64,000 nucleotides of DNA, from contig WHVD01000092.1 of assembly GCA_015178975.1 (NCBI GenBank), positions 248,001 to 312,000 on the forward strand, read 5' to 3'. This DNA comes from Hysterangium stoloniferum (lineage: Eukaryota > Basidiomycota > Agaricomycetes > Hysterangiales > Hysterangiaceae). The notes beneath the pieces were generated by a model. It was not told where the DNA came from, searched no databases, and saw only the letters and a program-made list of their open reading frames with translations. A program made the translations under genes and the position numbers. Positions 10,791 through 21,777 of this stretch are shown in pieces (the stretch's first letter is position 1; each line of letters opens with the position of its first letter).

Positions 10791-11083
10791 CGGTTTTCCA
10801 GAAAATGGAGACGTAAGTCGAATTCGTCAATGCTACCGACACATCAGTGAAAGGTGTAGCGACTACGCATAGGAAAGAACAGGTGACGTCAATTAACGTT
10901 CAAGAGTCTGACGTATCTTGTAGAAGAGTTCCTTGATATTATATTGAATCAAATGATTGTTTCGTTACTCCTCTAACTGAAATAATTCAAACATGACAAT
11001 TGGAATGAAATCCAGTCAACCGAACGCACTCAATTGCGCTGCTTACCAAAGTTCTGAGAGCCATAGTGTAATCGCTCAGTAAA

Positions 11084-11600
11084 ACATTATGAACGTACCT
11101 TACGATGGACCCAATGAGCGAAGAAACGACATTGATGTGATCAGTAAGAAGCGTGCTGTCGTCGAAGAAGGTTTGCAAGGAGGAAATATTCCAATACAGT
11201 AAACATGATGCCTCCGAATCAATATGTTGTGTCAATGACGGTATATGCATGTTTATGTTGTCCAATAAAACCCTCAATACACCTCCAGCAAAATCTCGAA
11301 ACCATGCATCTTGGTGGATGCAACACATGAGAATAGGATAGTCATAATGGAGAGATAGTTGCCGGTGACTTTGTCTGTTATGGTTTTGGTGGGGGAGGAT
11401 GAAATGATGTCATGGCACGACGCACGGTTGTAACCAGAATTCAAAGTAACCTCTGATCGCCGTGAGCTCCTTTACAGATAGTGGACGCACGTGGGAGATC
11501 GTTTCTACGATATACGGAAGGCCGAAAATGGGTGAGAGATCATGATAACCGGCTATTTGTATGATAAATGTTGATGCAAGTTGATGTGCAGCGGTAACTT
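11084..11600 (-). pseudogene. A family 3' fragment, inverted
   Basis: On the minus strand a conserved A exon 4 is readable: CCIHQDAWFRDFAGGVLRVL, IDSEASCLLYWNISSLQTFF and DDSTLLTDHIN. The QLN or ELN that follows in other copies is missing here (DHINVVSSLIG), an in-frame loss of three residues shared with the copy at 63800. Exons 1, 2 and 5 are absent. Confidence 0.7.
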
Positions 11601-11663
11601 GACTAAAGCGTTGTAAAGTGAGGACGTAATCGCAGACGCGTCTCTATCTGACCAATGGCCCAT

Positions 11664-12640
11664 CAAGGGCCTCCACACCGTGGGAGTCAATGTGCTGGGC
11701 GAATTCCTTAAACTAATTCTCTTCCATTGAAAACTTCACAATAAAGCTGCCATAGGCCGAGCAAATATAAGAGCACATATAGTCACTTTTCGCCGCCGCC
11801 GCCCGCTCTGCATGTTGCACCTGTTGATGCCATACATGCATTGAATACACTCGCGGCCACCACCAGCGGCTAGACTGATATCCTATTTTTCAATGGCAAT
11901 CATTTCAGACAGGACGCGAACTTGAGAGTTGTATGAAGCTACATAATTTGATACAATTTAGAATCGAAGATTGTCACTTGAAATAGTCGCTGCGAGGTTC
12001 TCTACACTGGTGTTGAATATACTCCAATGACTACTCTCTGAAATCACATCGCATATACTAGTAGTAACAATGTGAATGGAATACCATTACGGGGTGTCAA
12101 AGAAGGCGGTCCCACCATTCTTCTCGTGTCCTTTGTTTGGGAGAACAGGAAGCCGGGGCCAAACCAATGGACAACACCATGATCAATACACCGACATTTC
12201 TTCACATGTTGTGACCTTTCACCTTGTATAAGAGAAAGGTAGCTCGTGGTCATGTCAGCCGGAATCCCATATCAACGACGAGCTGAAGAATACCCACGAC
12301 CCGCCGCGTGCAGCAGTCATTCCCCGAGATTTTCTGATTTATGGTCTGTTTCAATCTTTCAGTCGTTAGCGTCAAACTACACGCCACGACGATTTATTTA
12401 CTCCCTATCCCGACAGTTCCCTGCTGCTTCCATGCCAGTTGACTGGCGTTCATTCCACCAATTGGTATGTTTGAATTATTTCATTGCGAATAGTAGGGAA
12501 AAATTCATTTGATTCAATCTAATATTAAAGAACCATTTGACTAGATCCGTGTGCCTTGAACGTTACTTGTCGACCCCTGTTCCTTCCCATGCGTTATTCT
12601 CTACACCTTTCACTGCTGTGTCGACACCGTTGAGAATTCG
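11664..12640. repeat. DE block, copy 2
   Basis: Array spacer in forward orientation. It starts midway through the block, at GGGCCTCCACACCG, because the inverted block replaces its beginning. It closely matches 26310-27230 and 58615-59560. No intact ORF is present. Confidence 0.65.
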
Positions 12641-13135
12641 AATTACGTCTTCGTTTTCCGGAAAATAACCCCCGGAACATAATTATGTGGCTTCCATACC
12701 GTTTCATCAAACAATGCTAGTGGGTTCGTCGCTATTATGGTGCTCGCCGAGGAGACACCGTCAGATGTCAGCTTTGACATTCGCAAGGACTCACAATACT
12801 TCACAATCCGTAATCTACCTTTCCATCATCAGATTTAACAGCCACAGCAATGGGTGAATAGTGTGAGCCAGGTGCGTCGTGGCGAACAGTTCACTGAGCA
12901 AGCCAGGATAATAAAATATATTCACTTTCGACGGTCAACCACCTCGTAGGAAATTGCTCTGAACACCTCTTGGATTGTGCAGCAGACTTGTCAAATCTGG
13001 TGATCTTCCTTGCTTTTCTCAGACCGTCTATAAGATGCAAGCCCCTTGATATGGCAAGGGCACACGAGGAATACAGTCCTCATTGGGGCGATAAAAAATT
13101 ATTTTTAAACTAGAAATCGTGTGGTGGGATTATGA
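12641..13135 (+). pseudogene. B' block, copy 1
   Basis: A diverged B relative found only in the three long cassettes (here, 27250-27645 and 59590-60075). It keeps the CCGGAAAATAACCCCCGGAACATAA-like entry (first 20 bases compared) and the phrase encoding DVSFDI. It then continues into a different 3' part, with NSSLSKTENK and LGRCKP.DMA.AH.EY in the sister copies. Frameshifts are frequent, and no function is recognised. Confidence 0.5.
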
Positions 13136-13139
13136 TATA

Positions 13140-13990
13140 ATTGAATACGGATGGCCATTATTCAAGCAACAGCCGGCTTGAGTTTAATTCTCGCTGCACG
13201 ACTGCTGACAAACTGGATGTTTCACTGCGAAGGAGAGACAACTTACCATGAACCTCCGAGTATGGTTGGGATGCCAGGAAGTCCACGAACGCCACATTCT
13301 GCCCCACCCCGTATCTCAGTCATACTGCGGACTGGGGAATGGTCTCACAGCACCCCATATTGACGGGTTCCTGACCCAGAATTAAACTCTGGCAAGACTT
13401 GGCAGACTAATTCAACAGAGCATTGATTGAATGAGGTAGGGATAGCTTAGCGTCATTGAATATACTCAAAATCCTCACATCTTCGTAGAACCACGAAATT
13501 CCGGAGGGAGCGTCGATGATTTTATGCCTGTTCCGCTGGTATTCATTCTATATACAGCGGAGAGATCACATTGGCAAGCTCCTGACAGCTTTGGGTTTCA
13601 CCTGCATATGATACCCCGGTGTCGATCAATCAGATAGAAGCAATACGTCAACTGCAATGAGGTCGCTATTTTATAATACTGCCGCCAAGCCACCACTAAA
13701 AACCAACCTTGATGATGTCGCATCGACATATATCATTCAAATCGCCCGAAATCTATCAACATTTGATGGTCAAGATACTTTACTCATTGGTAGGTTTGCG
13801 TATAATCGTGGAAACCATCTCCCACGACCGTCAGCAGTGTGGAAGAGACTTCGATCAGAGGCTACTTGAATTCTTGTTATAACAGTCCATCGGACTAGCA
13901 CACCTCATCCTGCTGACAAAAACCATTGTCGCCAGAATAGCCAGTAACGACCTTGAGTTACCCAAGATCCTATTCAGCTATTCGGTTGCA
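13140..13990 (+). pseudogene. A' (divergent A relative), copy 1
   Basis: The open stretch MAIIQATAGLSLILAARLLTNWMFHC leads into EGETTYHEPPSMVGM, the A exon 2 start (CQGETTYHDPP). It is followed by a frame-shifted equivalent of the A segment ending DWGM. Downstream relics parallel A exon 3: a CPGVHW counterpart near 13610, and AAKPPLKTNLDDVASTYIIQIAR against SPLHTNFDEVASTFIIHIAR. The Cys/His motif of A exon 1 was not found. The spacing to the next A gene is nearly the same in all three A' copies. Confidence 0.65.
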
Positions 13991-14600
13991 TCCACCAAGA
14001 TTTATGGTTTCGACATGTTACTGGAGCGGTATTCAAGATTATGGTGTGAAGCAATTTCAGAGCGCATATAATCACTTCTTATTCTTAATGCAGTTCTGTG
14101 CGGAGTCCGTGACGAACGCTGGATGGATGATCCCTTTGAATTTGTAAGGCTCGTGTTGTGACCAATAATTAAATATGTTGTAGGACTAGATATATATATC
14201 ACACAGGCAGTGGTTATTCCCGGACCATTCTTGAATCGAACCGTGACAACTTCATTAGGAATTCTTGAACCAGTCCAAGACCAGGTGCGGCTTTTGCCAC
14301 TGTCCTTGAAGGGAATTCAGGTCCTTTTCAGACTGGTACTAGCATACCGAAGTTTTATTGTCGTCGAGAGTGATGCAAGTGGTATTCTATTTTTTCTGCT
14401 TCACTGAATGTTTTCTCCTGAGTCAATATGGTCCATTACCCCGGCAAGTATTATATCTTCTTCCCACTTTGTGATGAGAATAGCCGATGATCAACTTGGA
14501 AATTCGTATCAGGGACAGAAGAGGGACAGTCATGGCCAGCCCCAATGGAGCCTGGAAGAAAGCAGAAAAAGGGGACATACAAGCATGTGAATCTGTACGT
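13991..14600. repeat. F block, copy 1
   Basis: A conserved block between A' and C (also 28560-29010, 44880-45200 in part, and 60890-61400). Open stretches occur on both strands: plus GPFLNRTVTTSLGILEPVQD, minus with relics such as RKNRIPLA and LGLVQE. The coding strand cannot be decided. An ATATATATATC stretch near 14190 recurs at 28709 and 61078. No function is recognised. Confidence 0.45.
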
Positions 14601-15030
14601 ACCAGACGAACTCCGCCTGCGATCGGTCAAGCTGCGTGAGTCGCAATAATGGATTTACATTGTCATCGTCACATTGAAGAGCCATGTCCACGCATCAAGA
14701 GTATATTCCACTCGGCAAGACAGGAAATAATAAATGTAAGCAAGTATTGCCTGACATGGGATTATGTGTGCAGTTTATTAATACAAATTCTGATGGACAC
14801 GCCACAATCGAAGATATTCCAAGTTCGACCGTTCCGTACCTCAATAAATTCTACCCTGAGAACTCTGGTCTTACCTTACTCTTTGTCTTCTTCAGACATT
14901 CTACAAAATTCAAGCCGTTTCATGTGACCATTGACCTGACTAGACTATCATTGATCCGTGTTTCTTCTCATTGAAAGTTTTGAAAAACGTGAACGGGAAG
15001 CGCGCAATCTCGCCGGATAAAGTCTGAGGT
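14601..15030 (+). pseudogene. C block, copy 2
   Basis: Carries CKQVLPDMGLCVQFINTNSD, GHATIEDIPSSTVPYLNK and TRLSLIRVSSH in order. The frame shifts after the LTLLFVFFRHSTKF stretch. It lies upstream of A copy 2, as usual for this block. Confidence 0.5.
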
Positions 15031-15414
15031 TGACAGCGCAAACGTGAATACAGCACCAGTGAGCATCGCTCTGGAGTGCATTTGTATTATGCTTGGCGAT
15101 GCCACTTCTGGAATGTCAGAGAAGCTCCATTGCAACTCTGACGCTCAATAATATTACACTAGGGGGTAACAATTGACTAAACTATTGTTAAATGGTGTGT
15201 GAGCCTTCAGCAGAAGGCGTAAGAAAGTAGTAAGGTAACTTAGTGCACTGGAGCCTTTATGGAAGGTGAGAGGATGTTTTTTTACAAAGACGGCAATGAC
15301 AGGCAGTGAAATCTGTGTAAGGACGACCACAAGGCTGTGCCTTGGTGGAATTAACTCTCTGACTGACTACATCATAAACGCTCAGCACCCCTTTCGAGTG
15401 ACTGCTACCCACCA
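15031..15414 (+). other. Conserved 5' flank of A copy 2
   Basis: Same flank as before A copy 1, with the phrase GGCGTAAGAAAGTAG, the AAGGCTGTGCCTTGGTGGAA stretch, and ACTGCTACCCACCA directly before the lost start codon. No intact ORF is present. Confidence 0.4.
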
Positions 15415-17245
15415 ATATCTACCTTCAACGAGATGACTCTGGAGAATCACGATTTGGCAACGGCTGAGTCCTACCTTGAAGATGTTGAGGAACTACCACC
15501 CTTAGTTTCCCCAGGTGTATTGAGTTCAGAGCAACGCGACCAGATCATTAGGATGGGGATGAGAGAGATATTTAGGGAGAGCTTTCAAGAAAGATGGCGC
15601 TGTAACGAACCCGGCCATGATTTATGTTATCGGGACCCCGATGATGAGCAGCACATACAGCTGTCTGCAAACCATATAGAGGTCTGGGTTGGCGAGTTAG
15701 CGAGTAAAGTAAAATGTTATTTCCATGTGATCGGTGTTACATGCGGCACATTTCATTGTCAAGGAAAAACGACCTACCATGACCCACCCACTGTTGTTAA
15801 GGTATCTACCCACACGATATCCAATCTCAGCCTGTATCGCAGTCATGCTGAGGACTGAGGAATGATCTCAAGGAGTCTTGGGACATTGTCAAGTATTGAA
15901 ATTGGCCCCGGGTATTACTGCGGAGTCGGTTTGGAAAGGGCTGGTATCACAGTCCTTCACAGCGCAAAGAAAGCTTCCTTGATGGCAAAGCTGACAATAT
16001 ACCGGTAAATCATAAGTCAATTGTCTCCAGGAAACGGTGCCGTTAGCAAGTTTCTACACAAGCATCTAACCCTGCCAAGATTGGGAAGACCAGTTCAAGA
16101 GAGTGTCGACTTAGCGAGGTAGGATACCTTAGGGTCAATCATTGAATACACTGGAAATACTCACGTCCTTTGTAGGCCCGCATACCCGCCTCAAATTCGG
16201 AAACGAGCATGGATGGTTTTAGATGAGGTCCCGATGTATCCACTTCACATGCACCGGAGTAGCAGAGGTGACACTTATGACATATTTGGCTTCGGCCTTC
16301 ATGTGGTGTCCCGGCGTTCATCCGTCAGATAGAGACGCGTCAACTGCGATTACGTCATCACTTTTAGTCAAGTCACCGCTGCACGGCAACTTGGATGAGG
16401 TTGCACATTTATCATACACATCACCCGTTATGTCTCAGAATTTCATCATCCCTCACCCATTTTCGGCCTTGAGGATATCGTGGAAGCGATCTGCCACGTG
16501 CGTCAACTATCTGTAGAGGCGCTCACGGCGATCACAGGTTACATTGAATTGTGGTTACAACCGCGTCGCGCCATCACATTATTTCATCCAAATTCCCAAA
16601 ACCATAACAGACAAAATCACTGGCAACTACCTCCCTTTTATCAAAATCCTATACGGCTTCTCGTGTGTTGCATCCACCAAGCTCCATGGTTTCGAGACAT
16701 TGCTGGAGATGTATTGAAGGTTTACTTGGACGATGTAAACATGCATATAGCGTCATTGACACGTTATATTGATTCGGAGGCATCATGTTTACTGTATTGG
16801 AATATTTCCTCCTTCCAAACCTTCTTCGACGACAGCACGCTTCTCACCGATCACATCAATGAGCTGAATGTCGTTTCTTCGCTCATTGGGTCCATCGTCC
16901 GGTACGTTCACAATATTTTACATATAGCACCGTCTTACATCCGCCTGTGAAACTTGCCTACCAGCTTAATTCTGACGCATACGATTCCGAGTTAGCATCT
17001 CCTGGCGTCTGGCGAAACTATCATCGAGTTGACTCTGAACCTGATAGCTGGATCTTTCGAGTCCGAATCCGCGTGTACCACAGTGGGTAGCCTCGATTGC
17101 ATCGCCATTCTCGTTTCTCTCCTTCCCCATTGTGACGTAATGCGCGGCTCAAGCAATGTTCAATCCATCAGTTACAGCCTTCAGCGTTTAGAGATGACCG
17201 TACGTTCTTTCCTTTGCGTGGTCGCTACTCCATACCACTGTTGGA
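15415..17245 (+). pseudogene. A family copy 2 (start codon lost)
   Basis: The start codon is ATA (15415-15417) where other copies have ATG. Exon 1 (15415-15699) is otherwise open, with CNEPGHDLCYRD, HIQLSANHIEVW and the family N-terminus. The intron-1 donor is GC (15700-15701) instead of GT. Exon 2 has a Trp to stop change just after the HAED segment (about 15856) and a second stop near 16015. Exons 3-5 remain recognisable (CPGVHPSDRD; NHWQLPPFYQNPIRLLVCC; FFDDSTLLTDHINELN; LNLIAGSFESES), and the last 30 bp of exon 5 are missing. The change at the start, the donor and the stops make it a clear pseudogene. Confidence 0.85.
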
Positions 17246-18633
17246 AAACATGGTTGCCCTTTTGCACCATCAAATGGACACCCTTGCTCATCATTTCACT
17301 TCGATAATGCCGACACGCCTCAATCAAACCAGGAGGAGCCGGATAGCGTCTCCCTTTATTCAATCTTATAAAGCTATATAATTTGGGTGGGCCTATGTAA
17401 GAACGCATATAGCCACTTTGTATTATCGCCGTGAGTTCTGCAGTTGTACCCATCCATGTGTTGAATACATTTGGTGCCACCAGCCGTGCCTGGATTAACA
17501 TTCGAATCATGAACAAGACATATTTAAATAAGATAGTATCTGAAAAAGTCCTTCCCCATCGCCATTTTGATGCATGTCTCGTTCAGGCTCATCATATCTT
17601 GGCAAGTATTCAATGAACAAGATCCATGATCTTAAAACCGAAGGCCCTTACACCGTGCGAGGCAATTTGTTCGGCGAATTCCTAAACTAATTCTCTCCCA
17701 TTGAACACTTGAAAATCAAGCTGCCATATGTCGAACAAATATAAGAGCGCATACAGTCACTTTTCACCATTGCCCCGAGCTCTGCAGCTTGTACATGTCG
17801 ATGCCACACATGAGTTGAGTATACATGCGGGCACCACTCGCGGCTAGATTGGCATCCTATTTATACATGACAATCATTTCAAACAGAACGCGGAGTTGAG
17901 GGTGGTATGAAGCTACATTATTTGTCACAATTTAAAGCGATGATAGTCACTTGTAATGATCGCTGCGAGATTCTCTAGACTGGTGTTGAATATATTCCGA
18001 GGACTGTCCATCGCTGAAATCACATAGCATATATAGCGGTAACAATGTCAATCGAATACCACCACGATGTCTCAAAGACGGCGGTCCTACCGTTACTTTC
18101 GTGTCATCTGTTTGGGAGAACATGAAGCCAGGCCAATCCAATGGACAACACCATGATCAAACACCCACACTTCACATTGTCGTGAGCTTTCACCTTGGAT
18201 AAGAGAAAGGTAGCTCGTCGTTGTGTCAGGGGGAATTACCTATCAATCAGAGCTGAGGAATACCCTCACCGCCCCGCCGCGTGCAGGAGCCAAGTCACAA
18301 GAAATCTCGTTTGTGCTGTGTTTCAATGTTTCAGTCGCTAGCGTCACACTACACTCCACGACAATTTATTTCATTCGCTATCCCGACATTTCCCCTACTG
18401 CTTCCATTCCAGTCAACTGGAGTTCATTCTGCCAATTGTCATGTTTGAATTATTTCATTTCGAGTAGTAGCAAAACAGTCATTTGATTGAATCTAATATT
18501 AATGCAATCGTCGACGAGATATGTGGGACTTTTGAATGTTAGCTGTCGTCACCTCTTCCTTCCTATGCGTAGTCCTAGGCCATTTTATCAAAAATAATGC
18601 TGGTGAATTAGTCGCCATAATGGTGCTAGCCGA
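17246..18633. repeat. DE block, copy 3, with minus-strand relic
   Basis: Spacer following A copy 2. A minus-strand open stretch (17181-17516) reads TAELTAIIQSGYMRSY, PPKLYSFIRLNKGRRY and PAPPGLIEACRHYRSEM. Parts recur in other DE copies (48200-48490, for example), so a minus-strand gene may once have existed here. At about 18634 the block is joined, inside a B start, to the 5' flank of A copy 3. B and C are therefore deleted in this cassette. Confidence 0.55.
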
Positions 18634-18848
18634 GTGGAAGGCGTAAGAAAGTAGCAAGGTAACCTCGTTACACTGGAGCATGTAAGGTTCAAGGAAGGTG
18701 AGGGAACCTTGTGTACTAAAGCAGGAATGAAATGCTGTGTATCTCGTGTGAGCACGGCCATGAGGCTGTACCTTGGTTGAATTAACTCTCCGACTGATGG
18801 TGGCATAAAAGCGAGGTACCTTCTAGTGTGTAGGACTGCTACCCACCA
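18634..18848 (+). other. Conserved 5' flank of A copy 3
   Basis: Joined directly to a B fragment (the phrase CCATAATGGTGCTAGCCGAG), with no C block. It contains the conserved KAGMKCCVS-coding stretch and the LYLG.INSPTDGG stretch, broken by TGA in this copy. Confidence 0.45.
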
Positions 18849-20721
18849 ATGTCTACTTCCAACGAGATGACTCTGGGGAATCACGATTCGGCAACGGCTG
18901 GGATCTACCTTGAAGACATTGAGGAGCTACCACCCTTAGTTTCCCCGGATGTATTGAGTTCAGAGCAACGGGACCAGATCATTAAGACGGGGATGAGAGA
19001 GGTATTCAGGGAGAAGCTTCAAGGACGATGGGGCTGTAAAGAACCAGGCCATGCTTTATGTTATCGGGGCCCCGATGAGCAGCACATACAGCTGTCTGTA
19101 AACCATATAGAGGTCTGGGTTGACAAGTTAGTGAGTAAAATACAATGTTATTTCCATGTGATCTGTGTCACATAGGGCACATTTCAGTGTCAAGGGGAAA
19201 CGACCTACCATGCCCCACCGGCTGTTATTAATATGTCTTGGATATCCACCAACACAACATCCAACCTCAGCCCATATTGCAGTCATGCCCGGGACTGGGG
19301 AATGGACCCACAGTATGTTGGAGTATCTTCGAGTATTGAAATTGGCCCCGGGTATTAGTCGGTTTGGAAAGGGTTGGGATGAAAGCGCTTTACAGTGCCA
19401 AGACAGCTTTGCTGATGGCAAAGCTGACAATATACGGCCAAGTCATGAGTCGATTGTCTCAAAACGATGGCGCCTTTAGCAAGTTTCTACACCAGTATCA
19501 CAACCTGCCACGATTGGGAAAACTAGTTCAAGAGAGTGTTGATTTAATGAGGTAGGGATAACTCAGTGACAATGTTGAATACACTCGAAATACCAACGCC
19601 TTCGTAGACCCACATAGCCACTGCAAATTCGGAGACGAGCGGCGATGCTTTTAGAGAGCCTCCCGGTGTCTTCACTGTGTACAACGGAGTAGCAAAGGTT
19701 GCACTTCCCAACTCATGCCTATCTTTTGCCACGGCCTTCACGTGGTGTCCTGGCGTTCATTGGTTTGATAGAGACCCGTCACCTGCGATTACATCATCAC
19801 TTTACAACATGTTAGTCGAGTCACCGCTGCACACCAATTTTGAAGAGATCGCATCGACATTTATCATACACATGGCCCGTGATCTATCAGAATTTCATGA
19901 TTCCGCGCCCTGGACCATTATCGGACTCTTCGATATCACGGAAGCGATCTGCCACGTGCGTCAACTATCTGTAGAGGAGCTCACGGCGACCAGAGGTTAC
20001 TTTGAATTCTGGTTACAAACGTGCGTCGCCACATGACATCATTTCATCCTGCCCACCAAAACTATAACAGACAAAGTCACCGGCAACTATCTCCATTATG
20101 ACTATCCTATACGGCTTCTTGTGTGTTGCATCCACCAAGATGCATCGTTTCGAGATCTGGCTGGAGCTGTATTAAAGGTTATAGTGGACGACATAAACAT
20201 GCATACAGCGTCATTGACACGTCATATTGATTCGGAAGCATCACGTTTACTGCCTTGGAATATTCAGTCCTTGCAAATCTTTTTTGACGACAGCACGCTT
20301 CTCACCGATCACATCAACCAACTGAACGTGGTTTCTTCATTCATTGGGCCCATCGTACGGTATGTTCACAATATTTTACCTTATAGCACCGTCTTACATC
20401 CGCCCATGAAATTGTCCTTCCAGTCTCATTCTGATGGAAGCGAGTCCAAATTACCCGCTCTTGTGTTCTGCCGACACAATAATGGAGGTTACTCTGAAGC
20501 TGATAGCTAGATCTTCTGAGCCCGAATCCGCATGTCCCACAGTGCGCAGCCATGAAACCATCTACATTCTCGTTTCTCTCCTTCCACATTTTGAGGTAAT
20601 GGGCGGCCCGAGCAATATCCAATTCATCAATTACAGGCTTAAGCGTTTAGATTTGACCGCACATTCTTTCCTTTGTGTGGTTGCCACTCCTTCCACTCGT
20701 GTGTTGGTAGGGTATAATTAG
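18849..20721 (+). pseudogene. A family copy 3
   Basis: Exon 1 (18849-19130) is open with an intact ATG, and the donor at 19131 is GTGAGT. Exon 2 carries a small in-frame insertion (MSWISTN, shared with copy 10). It then loses 7 bases in the conserved GPGYYCGVG stretch near 19355, which shifts the frame. In exon 4 a 2-base deletion near 20090 brings a stop before YDYPIRLLVCC. Exon 5 is fully open and ends LCVVATPSTRVLVGYN at 20721. Confidence 0.85.
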
Positions 20722-21390
20722 AACTCCATATCAGTGTTGGAAAACATGGTTCCCCTGAAAGGTTTCTCGGAAGTATGTTAAGACTCAGGGTAGCTCGTCC
20801 ATTCCTTGACGGAAAAACTAGCCAGAACGAGAAAATGAAGGATGGATTGTGGTGACAAACCCAGGGCTGCGATGAATGGCTATCGTGTGGGAACGAAGAG
20901 GGATTGCTACGGTGACTTATGTGGTACTCAAAGGGCACAGTGGAATTGGCAGCACCGAAGGGGGCAGAAAGATGGTAGAAAAGGGGAATGTAGCATAGCC
21001 AGCATGGTGAATCTTTACATACCGCAAGAGCTGCAATAGGTCAAACTACGGTTGTGTCGCAATGCTTGATCCACCTTGTCATCGTCGCTTTGAAAAGCAA
21101 TGTCCACGCATCAATCGTGTGACCCTGTGGCGAAACATTCCACTCAGACAGACAGATAATAATAAAGCTAGCTGTCTGCCGCCTGAGACGAGATTATATT
21201 TAGAATGTGTTAATACACACCCGGATGTATTCGTCACAACCAAGGATATGGCGAAGGCGAATGAAGAAATCACGTTCCTTACCATTAATGCGACTAGACT
21301 ATCACTGGCCCTGGGTTTCTCCTCTGTGAAAGTTTGCAAAATAAAAAACAGGAAGTGTGCAATCTCTCTGGACAAAGCCTGAGGCTGACA
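20722..21390 (+). pseudogene. C block, copy 3, joined close to A copy 3
   Basis: Only about 40 bp of DE remain after A copy 3 before F/C sequence begins. Conserved phrases include DNNKASC, LYLECVNTHPD and LTINATRLSLALGFSSVKV, and the segment 21062-21382 is open for 106 codons. This is the shortest A-to-A spacing in the window (18849 to 21778). Confidence 0.5.
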
Positions 21391-21777
21391 GCGGCAGCTT
21401 GAAGGCAGTAACCATTGGGGATCGCTCTGGACTGCATTTATATGGTACATGGCAATGTCACTTCTCGATATTAGAAAAGCGGTTTTGCTTTCAACTCTGA
21501 GGTTGAAAAATGCTATACTATGTGACAATAGACTACCATTATTATATGTTGTGTGAGCCTTCAGTGGAAGGTGTAAGAAGTAGTGACCTCATTACGGTGG
21601 AGCCTATAAGGTTCAAGGAAGGTGAAGGAACCTTATGGACGAATGCAGGAATGAAATGCTGTGTATCCCGTGTAAGTACAGCCACAACGCTGTACCTTCA
21701 TGGAATTAGCTCTCCGACTGGTGGCGGCACAAAAGCAAGGCACCCCCTTCTAGTGTAGGTGAGACTGCTACCCACTA
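21391..21777 (+). other. Conserved 5' flank of A copy 4
   Basis: The clearest copy of the upstream exon-like stretch. In frame it reads EPIRFKEGEGTLWTNAGM, then KCCVSRVSTATTLYLHGI and SSPTGGGTKARHPLLV, ending at a stop at 21758. Similar text precedes other A copies, so it may be a 5' exon, an upstream ORF or the end of the C gene. Confidence 0.45.

Larger units (their letters stand above)
10303..11663 (-). repeat. Inverted array block: A 3' exons plus B
   Basis: On the minus strand this block contains array sequence in the order A exon 3 tail (from about 11663), exon 4 and the intron-4 donor, then directly a D segment (about 11080-10890) and a B ORF (about 10790-10440). The far end (GAGAAAGACCTT, 10325) matches the reverse complement of 56817-56830. 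It is flipped relative to all surrounding cassettes. The A part is fused to a phrase around CACTATGGCTCTCAGAA that also occurs at 56045, so the block has its own internal deletion joint near 11080. Confidence 0.8.
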
